64,000 nt of DNA, taken from assembly GCF_947486615.1 (NCBI RefSeq), contig NZ_CANKUD010000003.1:124001-188000 (forward strand), given 5' to 3'. Below are positions 44,056-51,751 of the stretch, one piece after another. Each line of letters begins with the position of its first letter. Position 1 is the first letter of the stretch. The stretch comes from an uncultured Modestobacter sp. GTDB lineage: Bacteria > Actinomycetota > Actinomycetes > Mycobacteriales > Geodermatophilaceae. The notes under the pieces are model-generated. The model saw only the letters and a list, made by a program, of their open reading frames with translations, did no database searches and was not told where the DNA came from. Both the position numbers and the translations under genes were made by a program.

Positions 44056-45072
44056 GTGCCCCGCCTTGCCCTCTTCCGCCGCCCGGCGCTCACCGCCCTG
44101 GCCGCCACCGCCACGCTGACCCTGGCTGCCTGCGGTGGGTCCAGCAGCGCCGGCACCACGACGCGCGAGGCCGACGCGGAGAGCTGCCCGGGCGAGGTGC
44201 TCGACGTCGTCGTCTCGGTGAGCCAGTGGGGCTCGATCGTCGAGCAGCTGGGCGGCGACTGCGCCACCGTCACCACCGTGCTCGCCTCCTCGGCGGTCGA
44301 CCCGCACGACTACGAGCCCACGACCGCCGACATCGCCGCCTTCTCCGACGCCGACCTGGTCGTGCTCAACGGCGCCGACTACGACCACTGGGCCGCCGAC
44401 GCGGTCGCCACCGCCGACTCCGACCCGGTCGTGGTCGACGCGGCCGAGGTGGTCGGCATCGAGACCGAGGAGCACGCCGAGGAGGAAGAGCACGCCGAGG
44501 GCGAGGAGCACGCCGAGGAGGAGGGCCACGCGCACGGTGGGGTGAACCCGCACCTGTGGTACTCCCCGGAGTACGTGCAGGACGTCGCCGCCGAGGTGAC
44601 CGCGCAGCTCAGCGAGCTCTCCCCCGACGCCGCCGACCACTTCGCCGAGCAGGCGCAGACCTGGGAGTCCGACCTGCAGCCCTACCTGGACGAGGTCTCG
44701 AGCCTGCAGTCCGCCGCCCCGGGCCGCTCCTACGCCGCGACCGAGAGCGTCTTCCAGTACACCGGCGAGGCGATCGGCCTGACCGACGCCACCCCCGAGG
44801 GCTACCGGGACGCCGCCAGCAACGAGACCGACCCCGCCCCCGGCGACGTCGCGGCCTTCGAGACGGCGCTGTCCGACGGTTCGGTGGACGTGCTGGTGTA
44901 CAACTCCCAGACGGAGGGCAGCGTCCCCGAGCAGCTGCGCGCCGCCGCGGAGTCGGCCGGCGTGCCGGTCGTCGAGGTCACCGAGTCGGCGCCGGACGGG
45001 GAGCAGTCCTTCGTGTCCTGGCAGCTGGACCAGCTGCAGCAGCTCTCGAACGCACTCGGTGGGGGTCAGTGA
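44056..45072 (+). CDS. znuA: Zinc ABC transporter substrate-binding lipoprotein (ZnuA type)
   Basis: A 338-residue cluster A-I binding protein. The signal peptide ends in the lipobox LTLAACGGSSS (Cys about residue 25). DVVVSVSQWGSIVEQLGGDCATVTTVLASSAVDPHDYEPTTADIAAF supplies the first metal His (VDPHDYEP). A long acidic His-rich loop (EEHAEEEEHAEGEEHAEEEG, about 140-160) is typical of zinc, not manganese, proteins and precedes GGVNPHLWYSPEYV with another ligand His. The stop overlaps the ATPase start by GTGA. It captures Zn2+ outside the membrane for the downstream ABC components. Confidence 0.9.
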   Translation: MPRLALFRRPALTALAATATLTLAACGGSSSAGTTTREADAESCPGEVLDVVVSVSQWGSIVEQLGGDCATVTTVLASSAVDPHDYEPTTADIAAFSDADLVVLNGADYDHWAADAVATADSDPVVVDAAEVVGIETEEHAEEEEHAEGEEHAEEEGHAHGGVNPHLWYSPEYVQDVAAEVTAQLSELSPDAADHFAEQAQTWESDLQPYLDEVSSLQSAAPGRSYAATESVFQYTGEAIGLTDATPEGYRDAASNETDPAPGDVAAFETALSDGSVDVLVYNSQTEGSVPEQLRAAAESAGVPVVEVTESAPDGEQSFVSWQLDQLQQLSNALGGGQ

Positions 45073-45866
45073 CCGACGTCGCGACGTCCGACACGGCCGC
45101 CGCGCGGCCACCGGCACTCGTCCTGGACGACGTGTCGGTGGTGCGCGGCGGCCGGCTCGTCTGGTCGCAGGGCACCCTGCGCGTGCCCACCGGCGCCGTG
45201 GTCGGGGTGATCGGACCGAACGGGGCCGGGAAGACCACCCTGTTCCAGCTGGTCCTGGGGATGCTCACCCCGGCCGGCGGCCGGCTCGAGGTGCTGGGCC
45301 GCACGCCCCGCCGCGGCGACCGCCGGATCGGCTACGTGCCGCAGAACTACACCGCCGCCCTCGGGGAGGCGGTGCGCGCCCGGGACCTGGTGATGCTCGG
45401 CCTGACCGGGGGCCGCTTCGGCCTGCGGCGCGCCTCGGCCGCCGAACGGGCCCGTGTCGACGACGCGCTCCGGCGGGTGGGCGCCGACGGCTACGCCGAC
45501 CGTCGGATGTCCGAGCTCTCCGGCGGTCAGCAGCAACGGGTCGCGATCGCGCAGGCGATCGTCGACGACGCGGAACTGCTGCTGCTCGACGAGCCGCTGG
45601 CCAACCTCGACCTGCGCAACCAGCACGAGGTGGTCGAGCTGCTCGGCGAGCTCACCCGCGAGGGCCGGGTCACCGTGATGATCGTGGCGCACGACCTGAA
45701 CCCGCTGCTGCCCGTGCTCACCGACGCCGTCTACCTGCTCGACGGCCACCCGCACCACGACCCCATCGACGCCGTCGTCACCGAGGACCTGCTCACCCAC
45801 CTGTACGGCACCCCGGTCCGGGTGGTGCGCACCGCGCAGGGCGATCTCTTCACCCGGGGCGGTTGA
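45069..45866 (+). CDS. znuC: Metal ABC transporter ATP-binding protein (ZnuC type)
   Basis: A 265-residue ATPase. Walker A is VIGPNGAGKTTLFQLVLGM (about residue 50). The Q-loop is IGYVPQNYTAALGEAV, the signature RRMSELSGGQQQRVAIAQAIV (about 150), and Walker B LLLLDEPLANLDLRN. The switch His lies in MIVAHDLNPLLP. GTG 45069 overlaps the znuA stop, and the permease starts 3 bp after the stop, so the three form one operon. It drives metal uptake. Confidence 0.93.
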   Translation: MTDVATSDTAAARPPALVLDDVSVVRGGRLVWSQGTLRVPTGAVVGVIGPNGAGKTTLFQLVLGMLTPAGGRLEVLGRTPRRGDRRIGYVPQNYTAALGEAVRARDLVMLGLTGGRFGLRRASAAERARVDDALRRVGADGYADRRMSELSGGQQQRVAIAQAIVDDAELLLLDEPLANLDLRNQHEVVELLGELTREGRVTVMIVAHDLNPLLPVLTDAVYLLDGHPHHDPIDAVVTEDLLTHLYGTPVRVVRTAQGDLFTRGG

Positions 45867-45869
45867 ACC

Positions 45870-46751
45870 GTGGTCACCTTCCAGGAGAACTGGCTGCAGG
45901 TGCTGCAGACGACGTTCATGCAGCACGCCCTCATCGGCGGGTCGATGGTCGCGCTGGCCGCCGGGCTGATGGGCTGGTTCGTCGTCACCCGGCAGAACGC
46001 CTTCGCCGCGCACGCACTCGCCCACATCGGCTTCCCGGGCGCGACCGGCGCGATCCTGGTCGGCGCCCCGGTGACGCTGGGCCTGGCCGTCTTCTGCGTG
46101 GGCGGCGGGCTGCTGATCGGGCTGTTCGGCAAGCGCGTGGCCGACCGCGAGGTGGCCACCGGCACGATCCTGGCCTTCGCCACCGGCCTCGGCGTCCTCT
46201 TCGCCTCGCTGGCCACCGCCAACGCCAGCGCCACCACCACCGTGCTGTTCGGCAACCTGCTGGCCATCTCCACCGACCAGCTGTGGGTCTTCGGCGGGTT
46301 CACCGCGGTCGTCGTCGGCGTGCTCGCGGTCATCGCCCGCCCGCTCGTCTTCTCCTCGGTCGACCCCACCGTGGCCGAGGCCCGCGGGGTCCCGGTCCGG
46401 GCCCTGGGCGTGGCCTTCGTCGTGCTGCTGGCGCTCACCATCACGATGGCGGTGCAGGTCGTGGGCACGCTGCTGCTGTTCGCGCTGGTGGTGACCCCGG
46501 CTGCGGCCGCCCTGCGGATGACCGCCCGGCCCGGGCTGGTCGCCGTGATCGCGGTGCTCATCGCCCTGGGCAGCGTGTGGCTCGGGCTGGTGCTCTCGGC
46601 CATGGTCAACCTGCCGCCGAGCTTCTTCGTCACCACCCTCGCCGTGCTCACCTGGGTGGTCACGCTGCTGGTGACCCGGGACCGCGCGCCGCGCGAGGCC
46701 ACCGCACCGGTACTGGACGGGCCGCAGCTGGTCTCCGAGCGGACCGGGTGA
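45870..46751 (+). CDS. znuB: Metal ABC transporter permease (ZnuB type)
   Basis: A 293-residue integral membrane protein with about eight helices. It opens ENWLQVLQTTFMQHALIGGSMVALAAGLMGWFVVTRQNAFAAHALAHIGFPGATGAIL, the ABC-3 family N-terminus, where the polar FAAHALAHIGFPG lies in the path. Later helices are VLFASLATANASATTTVLFGNLLAIS and VAFVVLLALTITMAVQVVGTLLLFALVVTPAAAALRM. The latter is the conserved VG-LL--AL---PAA block that contacts the ATPase. GTG start 3 bp after znuC. The end is followed by a small unrelated ORF. Confidence 0.92.
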   Translation: MVTFQENWLQVLQTTFMQHALIGGSMVALAAGLMGWFVVTRQNAFAAHALAHIGFPGATGAILVGAPVTLGLAVFCVGGGLLIGLFGKRVADREVATGTILAFATGLGVLFASLATANASATTTVLFGNLLAISTDQLWVFGGFTAVVVGVLAVIARPLVFSSVDPTVAEARGVPVRALGVAFVVLLALTITMAVQVVGTLLLFALVVTPAAAALRMTARPGLVAVIAVLIALGSVWLGLVLSAMVNLPPSFFVTTLAVLTWVVTLLVTRDRAPREATAPVLDGPQLVSERTG

Positions 46752-46829
46752 CCGACGTCTCAGCACCTGACGGGAGTCCACCCGGTCGGGGACTGTTTCC
46801 ACCCCGCTGACCGGGGGAAGGTCGGACCC

Positions 46830-46955
46830 ATGCACGTAGACGACCGCGACCAGCAGACGGACGACGCCCGCACCCCCCTGACCGGCCAGGAGCAGACCGC
46901 GCAGCAGGCGGTCGCCCGGATGCTGGCCAACCCGCGGCGGATACGCCGCACCTGA
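46830..46955 (+). CDS. 41-residue hydrophilic peptide, unknown
   Basis: Too short for the track; ATG 46830 gives MHVDDRDQQTDDARTPLTG and ends ARMLANPRRIRRT. GGGGGAAGG lies 9-15 bases upstream. The N-terminus is acidic and the C-terminus strongly basic. Coding status rests only on the ribosome-binding site and codon bias. Confidence 0.45.
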   Translation: MHVDDRDQQTDDARTPLTGQEQTAQQAVARMLANPRRIRRT

Positions 46956-47091
46956 CCCGGGCGAGTCCCAGCCGCCTCACCGATCCCCGCTGCCCTCCGG
47001 TGCCTCTCCCGCCCCGGAGGTGCTGGTCAGGGGCCTGCGGACGTCGGCGTGCCGCGAACCGCTCCGTTACGACGTGCTGCACGATCGGGTG

Positions 47092-47730
47092 GTGACCGCC
47101 GCAGCCCTCCCCCTGCACTCGTCCGAGGACGTCTCCGCCCCGGCCCGCCGCACCCGCGCGGAGCGGCAGGAGATCGTCCTGGACACCGCGGAGCGCCTGT
47201 TCTCCGCCCGCAGCTCGCGCAGCGTGGGCATGGACGAGCTGGTCCGCGAGACCGGCCTGGGCAAGATGACCGTCTACCGGCTCTTCAAGAGCAAGGACGA
47301 CCTGGTCGGCGCCTACCTCTCGCGCAAGGCCGCCACCGTGCTGTCCTACGTCGACGCCGAGCTGATCCGGCTGCAGGGCGACCCCCGCGCCGCGCTGCTC
47401 TCGGTGGTCGACGCGGTGGAGCGGGACGTCACCCGCACCGGCTTCCGTGGCTGCCCGTTCACCAACGTCAGCAGCGAGTACGACGACCCGCAGCACCCGG
47501 CCCGCAGCGCGGCCGCCGACTACAAGTACGAGCTGCACATGCGGCTGCTCGACCTCGCCGGTGAGCTGGTGCCCACCGGCGCCGAGGACCTCGCGGCCCA
47601 GGTGCACCTGATCATCGACGGCATGTACCTCTCCGGCGGGCTGCTCGGCCCCGACGGCCCGGCCTCGCACGGCCGGCAGCTGGCCGAGAAGCTGATCGAC
47701 ACCGCGATCCGGGACGCCGCGGCCCGCTGA
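47092..47730 (+). CDS. TetR-family transcriptional regulator
   Basis: A 212-residue regulator. RRTRAERQEIVLDTAERLFSARSSRSVGMDELVRETGLGKMTVYRLFKSKDDLVGAYLSRKA is the full TetR N-terminal domain, with recognition helix GLGKMTVYRLF. The ligand domain includes VERDVTRTGFRGCPFTNVSSEYDDPQHPARSAAADYK, a pattern seen in regulators of reductases and small-molecule stress. GTG 47092 is chosen; GTG 47089 is equally possible. No clear target gene is adjacent in the same direction. Confidence 0.88.
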   Translation: MTAAALPLHSSEDVSAPARRTRAERQEIVLDTAERLFSARSSRSVGMDELVRETGLGKMTVYRLFKSKDDLVGAYLSRKAATVLSYVDAELIRLQGDPRAALLSVVDAVERDVTRTGFRGCPFTNVSSEYDDPQHPARSAAADYKYELHMRLLDLAGELVPTGAEDLAAQVHLIIDGMYLSGGLLGPDGPASHGRQLAEKLIDTAIRDAAAR

Positions 47731-47786
47731 CGGACCCCGCTGCCGGTCGGCGGGCGGGCCGGCCCGCCCGGCCGCACGATGGACCC

Positions 47787-48209
47787 GTGACCGACCGCTC
47801 GCGCCCCGACCTCGACGACGACACCGTCACCGCCCTCGGCAAGCTGTCCGAGGCCCTGGAGACCGTGGAGCAGGCCCGCGGCCTGCTGTACGGCTTCCAC
47901 CAGCTCACCGGCAAGGCCGATCTGCTGCTGCAGGACGCCGTGTCCGGCCTGCGCGAAGCCGGGCACGCCGAGCTCGCCGACGACCTCGACCGGGACCTGG
48001 TCGGCCGCAACGTGATCGCCGACCGCTGGACCTTCCAGATCGTGGAGGACTACGACGCGAACTACTGGTCCACGTTCCGGGAGTTCGACCAGCACGCCCG
48101 CGACGAGCTCTCCGGCGGCGACCGGCACGTGTTCGAGGCGCGGATGAAGCAGCGCGAGCGCACCGCCGGGCATCCGCGCCACGAGGCCGGCCCGGTGCTG
48201 GACGACTGA
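47787..48209 (+). CDS. Conserved-looking soluble protein, 140 residues, unknown
   Basis: GTG 47787. The sequence is helical and charged: LGKLSEALETVEQARGLLYGFHQLTGKADLLLQDAVSGLREAG, then RDLVGRNVIADRWTFQIVEDYDANYWSTFREFDQHARDEL. The Trp/Tyr-rich WTFQIVEDYDANYW and His-rich tail suggest a defined fold, perhaps a small helical bundle. I do not recognise the family with confidence. Starts 56 bp after the TetR stop, in the same direction. Confidence 0.7.
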   Translation: MTDRSRPDLDDDTVTALGKLSEALETVEQARGLLYGFHQLTGKADLLLQDAVSGLREAGHAELADDLDRDLVGRNVIADRWTFQIVEDYDANYWSTFREFDQHARDELSGGDRHVFEARMKQRERTAGHPRHEAGPVLDD

Positions 48210-48246
48210 GGTCGCCGGCGCGCCGCCTGCGCACGAGACTCGGGCG

Positions 48247-48399
48247 ATGACGACCGCAGGCAACGAACCGCGAGACGACCGGGACGTCGAGCCGCTGGGC
48301 GGCGCGGCGTCGCCGCCTCCGGGGGACGACGACGCCGCCGGCATCGCCGGCCCGGTCTACCCGCCGCCGGAGACCGAACCCGACGCGCAGCGGGACTGA
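48247..48399 (+). CDS. Small acidic proline-rich protein, 50 residues, unknown
   Basis: Below the track limit; ATG 48247 gives MTTAGNEPRDDRDVEPLGGA and ends PPPETEPDAQRD. It is rich in Asp, Pro and Gly without any hydrophobic segment, so probably disordered. First of three consecutive short acidic ORFs in one direction (48247-48926). Confidence 0.45.
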   Translation: MTTAGNEPRDDRDVEPLGGAASPPPGDDDAAGIAGPVYPPPETEPDAQRD

Positions 48400-48488
48400 C
48401 CCGCCCCAGCCGCGCGGGGCCACCGGTGCATGGCGCCGGGGCATCACGGGCATGGGCGGAGGACGATGCCCACGTGAGGAGTGCAGCC

Positions 48489-48722
48489 ATGAGCGATCCC
48501 GGCGGCAGCGACCGCATCCAGCAGGACGTGCCCACCGCCTCGGGGACGGGCGACAACAGCGACCTCGGCACCGGCGCGGAGGACACGGACGAGACGGGCA
48601 CCCGGGAGGGCGTCCCGCTGACCCGGGACGCGGCGCTGGAGCGCGACGCGGCCAGCGACGACCTGCAGCCCGAGCGCGCCACCACCGAGCCCTCCCTGGC
48701 GCAGCGCACCGACCCGTCCTGA
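48489..48722 (+). CDS. Small acidic hydrophilic protein, 77 residues, unknown
   Basis: ATG 48489 (MSDPGGSDRIQQDVPTASG) has GAGGAG 8 bases upstream, which supports translation and replaces the track's 48426. The composition is Asp/Glu/Thr/Ser/Gly with no membrane helix. Includes GAEDTDETGTREGVPLTRDAALERDAASDD. Probably disordered and soluble. Stress-linked hydrophilin-like behaviour is a guess from composition. Confidence 0.6.
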   Translation: MSDPGGSDRIQQDVPTASGTGDNSDLGTGAEDTDETGTREGVPLTRDAALERDAASDDLQPERATTEPSLAQRTDPS

Positions 48723-48746
48723 CCCCCTGATCGAGAGGTCCACCCC

Positions 48747-48926
48747 ATGACCGAACCCACCAGCAGCGGCTACCACGACTCCCCGGCCACCTCCGACCCC
48801 GAGGGCGACCTGGTCGACGGCACCCCCGGCCACGACCGCGGCGACGGCGGTGAGAAGGACACCGTCCTGCTCACCGACGACGAGGCCCAGCAGGACGACT
48901 CCGTCACCCGCCCCGGCAACGTCTGA
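48747..48926 (+). CDS. Small acidic hydrophilic protein, 59 residues, unknown
   Basis: Just below the track limit; ATG 48747 with GAGAGG upstream gives MTEPTSSGYHDSPATSDPEG and ends DDEAQQDDSVTRPGNV. It starts 24 bp after the previous stop, so the two are likely one mRNA. Acidic and Gly-rich, probably disordered. The stop is followed within 5 bp by a dispersed hairpin element. Confidence 0.6.
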   Translation: MTEPTSSGYHDSPATSDPEGDLVDGTPGHDRGDGGEKDTVLLTDDEAQQDDSVTRPGNV

Positions 48927-48931
48927 CGAAA

Positions 48932-49007
48932 CACCCCGTGGCCCCCACCCACTCGGGAGCTCGCGGCGGGCCCGTGCAGAGGGGCCGCGGGCCCCTGCAG
49001 AGGGGCC
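48932..49007 (+). repeat. Dispersed palindromic intergenic element, copy E
   Basis: CACCCCGTGGCCCCCACCCACTCGGGAGCTCGCGGCGGGCCCGTGCAGAGGGGCC, followed by a repeated GGGCCCCTGCAGAGGGGCC hairpin. It lies between convergent genes and probably terminates both. Confidence 0.65.
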
Positions 49008-49008
49008 G

Positions 49009-49614
49009 TCAGATCCAGCCGTGCCGGCGCGCGGCCTCCACGGCGGCGTGCCGGTTCGGCGCCCCCAGCTTCGCCGCGGCCGCCGAGAGGTAGTTGCGCA
49101 CCGTCCCCGGCGACAGGTGTGCCCGGGCGGCGATCTCCTCCACCGGCGCACCGCCAGCGGCCAGCTCCAGCACGTCGGCCTCCCGCGGGGTGAGCGGGCT
49201 GTCCCCGGCGCTGATCGCCTCCGCCGCCAGCTCCGGGTCCACGTAGCGGCCGCCGCGGTGCACCGTGCGCACCACCTCGGTCAGCACGGCCGCGCTGACC
49301 GTCTTGGGCAGGAACCCGCGCACCCCCGCCTCCAGGGCCCGCTTCAGGTGCCCCGGCCGGCCGTGACCGGTGACGATGACCAGCCCGCAGCCGGGTAGCA
49401 CCGTGGTCAGCTCCGCGGCGACGCTGATCCCGTCGCGGTCGGGCATCTGCAGGTCCAGGACGGCGACGTCCGGCCCCTGCGCCCGGGCCATGGCGAGCGC
49501 CTCGGCGCCGGACGACGCCTGGGCGACCACCTCGACGTCGTCCTCGAGGCCCAGCAGCGCCGCGAAGGCCGAGCGGACCAGGTTCTCGTCGTCGGCCAGC
49601 AGCACCCGGATCAT
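49009..49614 (-). CDS. NarL/LuxR-family response regulator
   Basis: A 201-residue regulator. The receiver domain begins MIRVLLADDENLVRSAFAALLG with the acidic pair, followed by the phospho-acceptor Asp in DVAVLDLQMPDRDGIS (about residue 53) and the Lys in GVRGFLPKTVSAAV. The LuxR helix-turn-helix is LTPREADVLELAAGGAPVEEIAARAHLSPGTVRNYLSAA (about 140-185). ATG 49614 overlaps the kinase stop by ATGA. It is the last gene of ABC ATPase, permease, kinase, regulator, so it probably controls that exporter. Close in type to DesR-like regulators. Confidence 0.95.
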   Translation of the reverse strand: MIRVLLADDENLVRSAFAALLGLEDDVEVVAQASSGAEALAMARAQGPDVAVLDLQMPDRDGISVAAELTTVLPGCGLVIVTGHGRPGHLKRALEAGVRGFLPKTVSAAVLTEVVRTVHRGGRYVDPELAAEAISAGDSPLTPREADVLELAAGGAPVEEIAARAHLSPGTVRNYLSAAAAKLGAPNRHAAVEAARRHGWI

Positions 49615-50837
49615 GCGACACCCCCGTCCGGCAGCGTGGCGGTGAGGCAGAACCGGTCGCCGTCCCGGGCGGTGTCCAGCGATCCCCCGGCCCCGGCCAG
49701 CCGCTCCCGCAGCCCGGCCAGGCCACTCCCCGGGACGGCACTGCCCGCGGACTCGGCCGGCACCCCGTCGTTGGTCACCCTCAACCGGACCTCCCCGCCT
49801 CCACGCGCCAGCACGATCCCGCACTCGGCGGCGGCGCTGTGCCGCAGCACGTTGGTCACCGCCTCGCGGACCACCCAGCCCAGTGCGGCCTGCACCGGCT
49901 CGGGCAGCGCGCCGGCGTCGTCCTCACCCTGCACCGTGCAGGCGACCCCGGCCGCCCGGAGCACCGAACGTGCCCCGGCCAGTTCGCTGGTCAGGTCGGT
50001 GCTGCGGTAGCCGCGGACCACCTCGCGCACCTCCCGCAGCGACTCCTCGGCGATCCGGTGGATGTCGGCCACCTCGTCGGCCGCCTCCGGCCGGGACCGG
50101 CGGACCAGCTCACCGGCCAGCTGGCTCTTCACCGCGATCGCCGACAGGTTGCGGCCCATCACGTCGTGCAGGTCCCGGGCGAACCGCAGCCGCTCCTCGG
50201 CCACCGCCAGCTGCACCTGCACGCCCCGGGTGCGGTCCATCTCCACCACCACGTCCAGCACCCAGACGGAGAACCGGAAGGCCAGGACGACGCCGAGCGC
50301 TGCGACCGCCAGTGCGCCGCCCTGCGCGGCGGCCGCGGCCGCCGGGCTGCCGGCGAGGAAGCTGGCGAACCCGCTCAGCACGCCGATCGTGATCGCGTGC
50401 GGGCTGAGCTGCCGCGTGGTCCACGCCGTGGAGCACGCCGTCAGCACCATCCCCAGCGGCAGCGCCACCGACCAGGGGACGGCGGCGTTCAGCTCCTGCC
50501 CGTCGCTGCTGAAGGCCCACACCCCGGCGGCGGCGGTCACGCCGGCGGCGATGAACGCAGCGAGCACCGGACCGCGGGGCAGCTCGTCACCTCGGCGGTG
50601 CGCGGCGAGCCCACTGCGGGTCACGACGATGCCCCCGGCCGCGGCGACGACCGAACCGGCCAGGAACAACGTCAAGGGGCCCCGCGGCGCCGGGCCGGCC
50701 GCTGCGCCCAGCACGGCGAGGGCGAGCAGCGGGAGCATCGCCAGGTACCCGTAGAAGGACCAGCGCGTGTAGAGGTCCAGCCGCTGCGGGGCGCTGCGGC
50801 TCCTCCACCAGCGCGAGACGGTCGGCACGGCGGTCAT
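49611..50837 (-). CDS. DesK/NarX-type sensor histidine kinase
   Basis: A 408-residue membrane kinase. About five or six helices lie in residues 25-200 (FYGYLAMLPLLALAVLGAA, LTLFLAGSVVAAAGGIVV, VLAAFIAAGVTAAAGVWAF). The HisKA_3 box is EERLRFARDLHDVMGRNLSAIAVKSQLA, with the phospho-His in DLHD (about residue 225). The ATPase domain has REAVTNVLRHSAAAECGIVL and GSGLAGLRERLAGAGGSL. ATG 50837 (MTAVPTVSRWWRSRSA) is preferred to the track start. No large outside domain is present, so it likely senses the membrane, as DesK does. Confidence 0.93.
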   Translation of the reverse strand: MTAVPTVSRWWRSRSAPQRLDLYTRWSFYGYLAMLPLLALAVLGAAAGPAPRGPLTLFLAGSVVAAAGGIVVTRSGLAAHRRGDELPRGPVLAAFIAAGVTAAAGVWAFSSDGQELNAAVPWSVALPLGMVLTACSTAWTTRQLSPHAITIGVLSGFASFLAGSPAAAAAAQGGALAVAALGVVLAFRFSVWVLDVVVEMDRTRGVQVQLAVAEERLRFARDLHDVMGRNLSAIAVKSQLAGELVRRSRPEAADEVADIHRIAEESLREVREVVRGYRSTDLTSELAGARSVLRAAGVACTVQGEDDAGALPEPVQAALGWVVREAVTNVLRHSAAAECGIVLARGGGEVRLRVTNDGVPAESAGSAVPGSGLAGLRERLAGAGGSLDTARDGDRFCLTATLPDGGVA

Positions 50838-50890
50838 GCTGCCGTACCGCGCGGGCCGGCCCCGGCGCCCCGGCGCCAGGGCCGGCCGGC

Positions 50891-51706
50891 TCAGCGGCGG
50901 GGTGCCCACCGGAACCACCGGATCGCGGCGAGCGTGCCGAGCGTCAGCCACCCGGCCAGCACCGCGAGCGGGAGGAGCGCGGCGGTCCACGCCGCACCGC
51001 CGTCGACCAGCCGCCCGTCCCAGGTCACCCCGCCCAGGCCCAGCTGCAACAGCTCCACGACCGGGGTCACCGGCAGGAACCGGGCGACCGTCGCCAGTGC
51101 GTCGGGGAACGAGCTGAGCGGGGTGATCAGGCCGGACAGCGCCGTGGTGGGCAGCACCAACGGAAGAGTGGTGATCTGCGCGCTCTCCGCCGTCCGGGTG
51201 AAGACCGTGCTCACGGCGGCCAGCACCGTCATGAGCGCAGCCCCGCCGAGCACCGCGATCAGCGGCAGCACGGGGTCCACTGGCGCGCTCCACTCCCCGA
51301 TGGCCACCACCCCGACCGCGACGAGGGCGATCTGGCCGAGGGTGACGAGCAGGGTCGGGGCCGCCGTGCCGAGCAGCACCTCGGGCCCGGTCAGCTCACC
51401 GGTGCGCATTCGCTGCAGCACCAGTTCCTCGCGGCGGGCCACGTAGGTGGTGACCAGGTTGTAGTAGGTCAGGAAGACGAGCGTGACGCCGACGCCGGTG
51501 AGGATGAGCTGCGGCCCCAGCGGAACGTCGCTGGACAGCCCCAGCGCCGGGACGGCGGCCACCAGCAGCAGCGGCACGACGACGGAGTTCACCAGGGCGG
51601 TGCGGTTGCGCAGGAACAGCCGGTTCTCCCCGGCGGCCAGGGCGGCGACGCGGCGCACCCGGCTCGGTGGGGCGACGGGGCGGACGGGGGCGGTCGAGGC
51701 GGTCAT
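50891..51706 (-). CDS. ABC-2 type exporter permease
   Basis: A 271-residue membrane protein with six helices. LAAGENRLFLRNRTALVNSVVVPLLLVAAVP is the typical ABC-2 entry, and YYNLVTTYVARREELVLQRMRTGELTGPEVLLGTAAPTLLVTLGQ holds the conserved coupling region (R-R-G). LTALSGLITPLSSFP-type loop (TTALSGLITPLSSFPDALATVARFLPVTPVVELL) is characteristic before the last helices. It lies between the ATPase and kinase genes, same strand. It is probably an exporter for a drug, lipid or peptide under the linked two-component system. Confidence 0.9.
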   Translation of the reverse strand: MTASTAPVRPVAPPSRVRRVAALAAGENRLFLRNRTALVNSVVVPLLLVAAVPALGLSSDVPLGPQLILTGVGVTLVFLTYYNLVTTYVARREELVLQRMRTGELTGPEVLLGTAAPTLLVTLGQIALVAVGVVAIGEWSAPVDPVLPLIAVLGGAALMTVLAAVSTVFTRTAESAQITTLPLVLPTTALSGLITPLSSFPDALATVARFLPVTPVVELLQLGLGGVTWDGRLVDGGAAWTAALLPLAVLAGWLTLGTLAAIRWFRWAPRR

Positions 51707-51751
51707 CGCGGGGTCCTCTCGGAGCGGGTCGTGGGCTTCGGGCTGGTCGGC

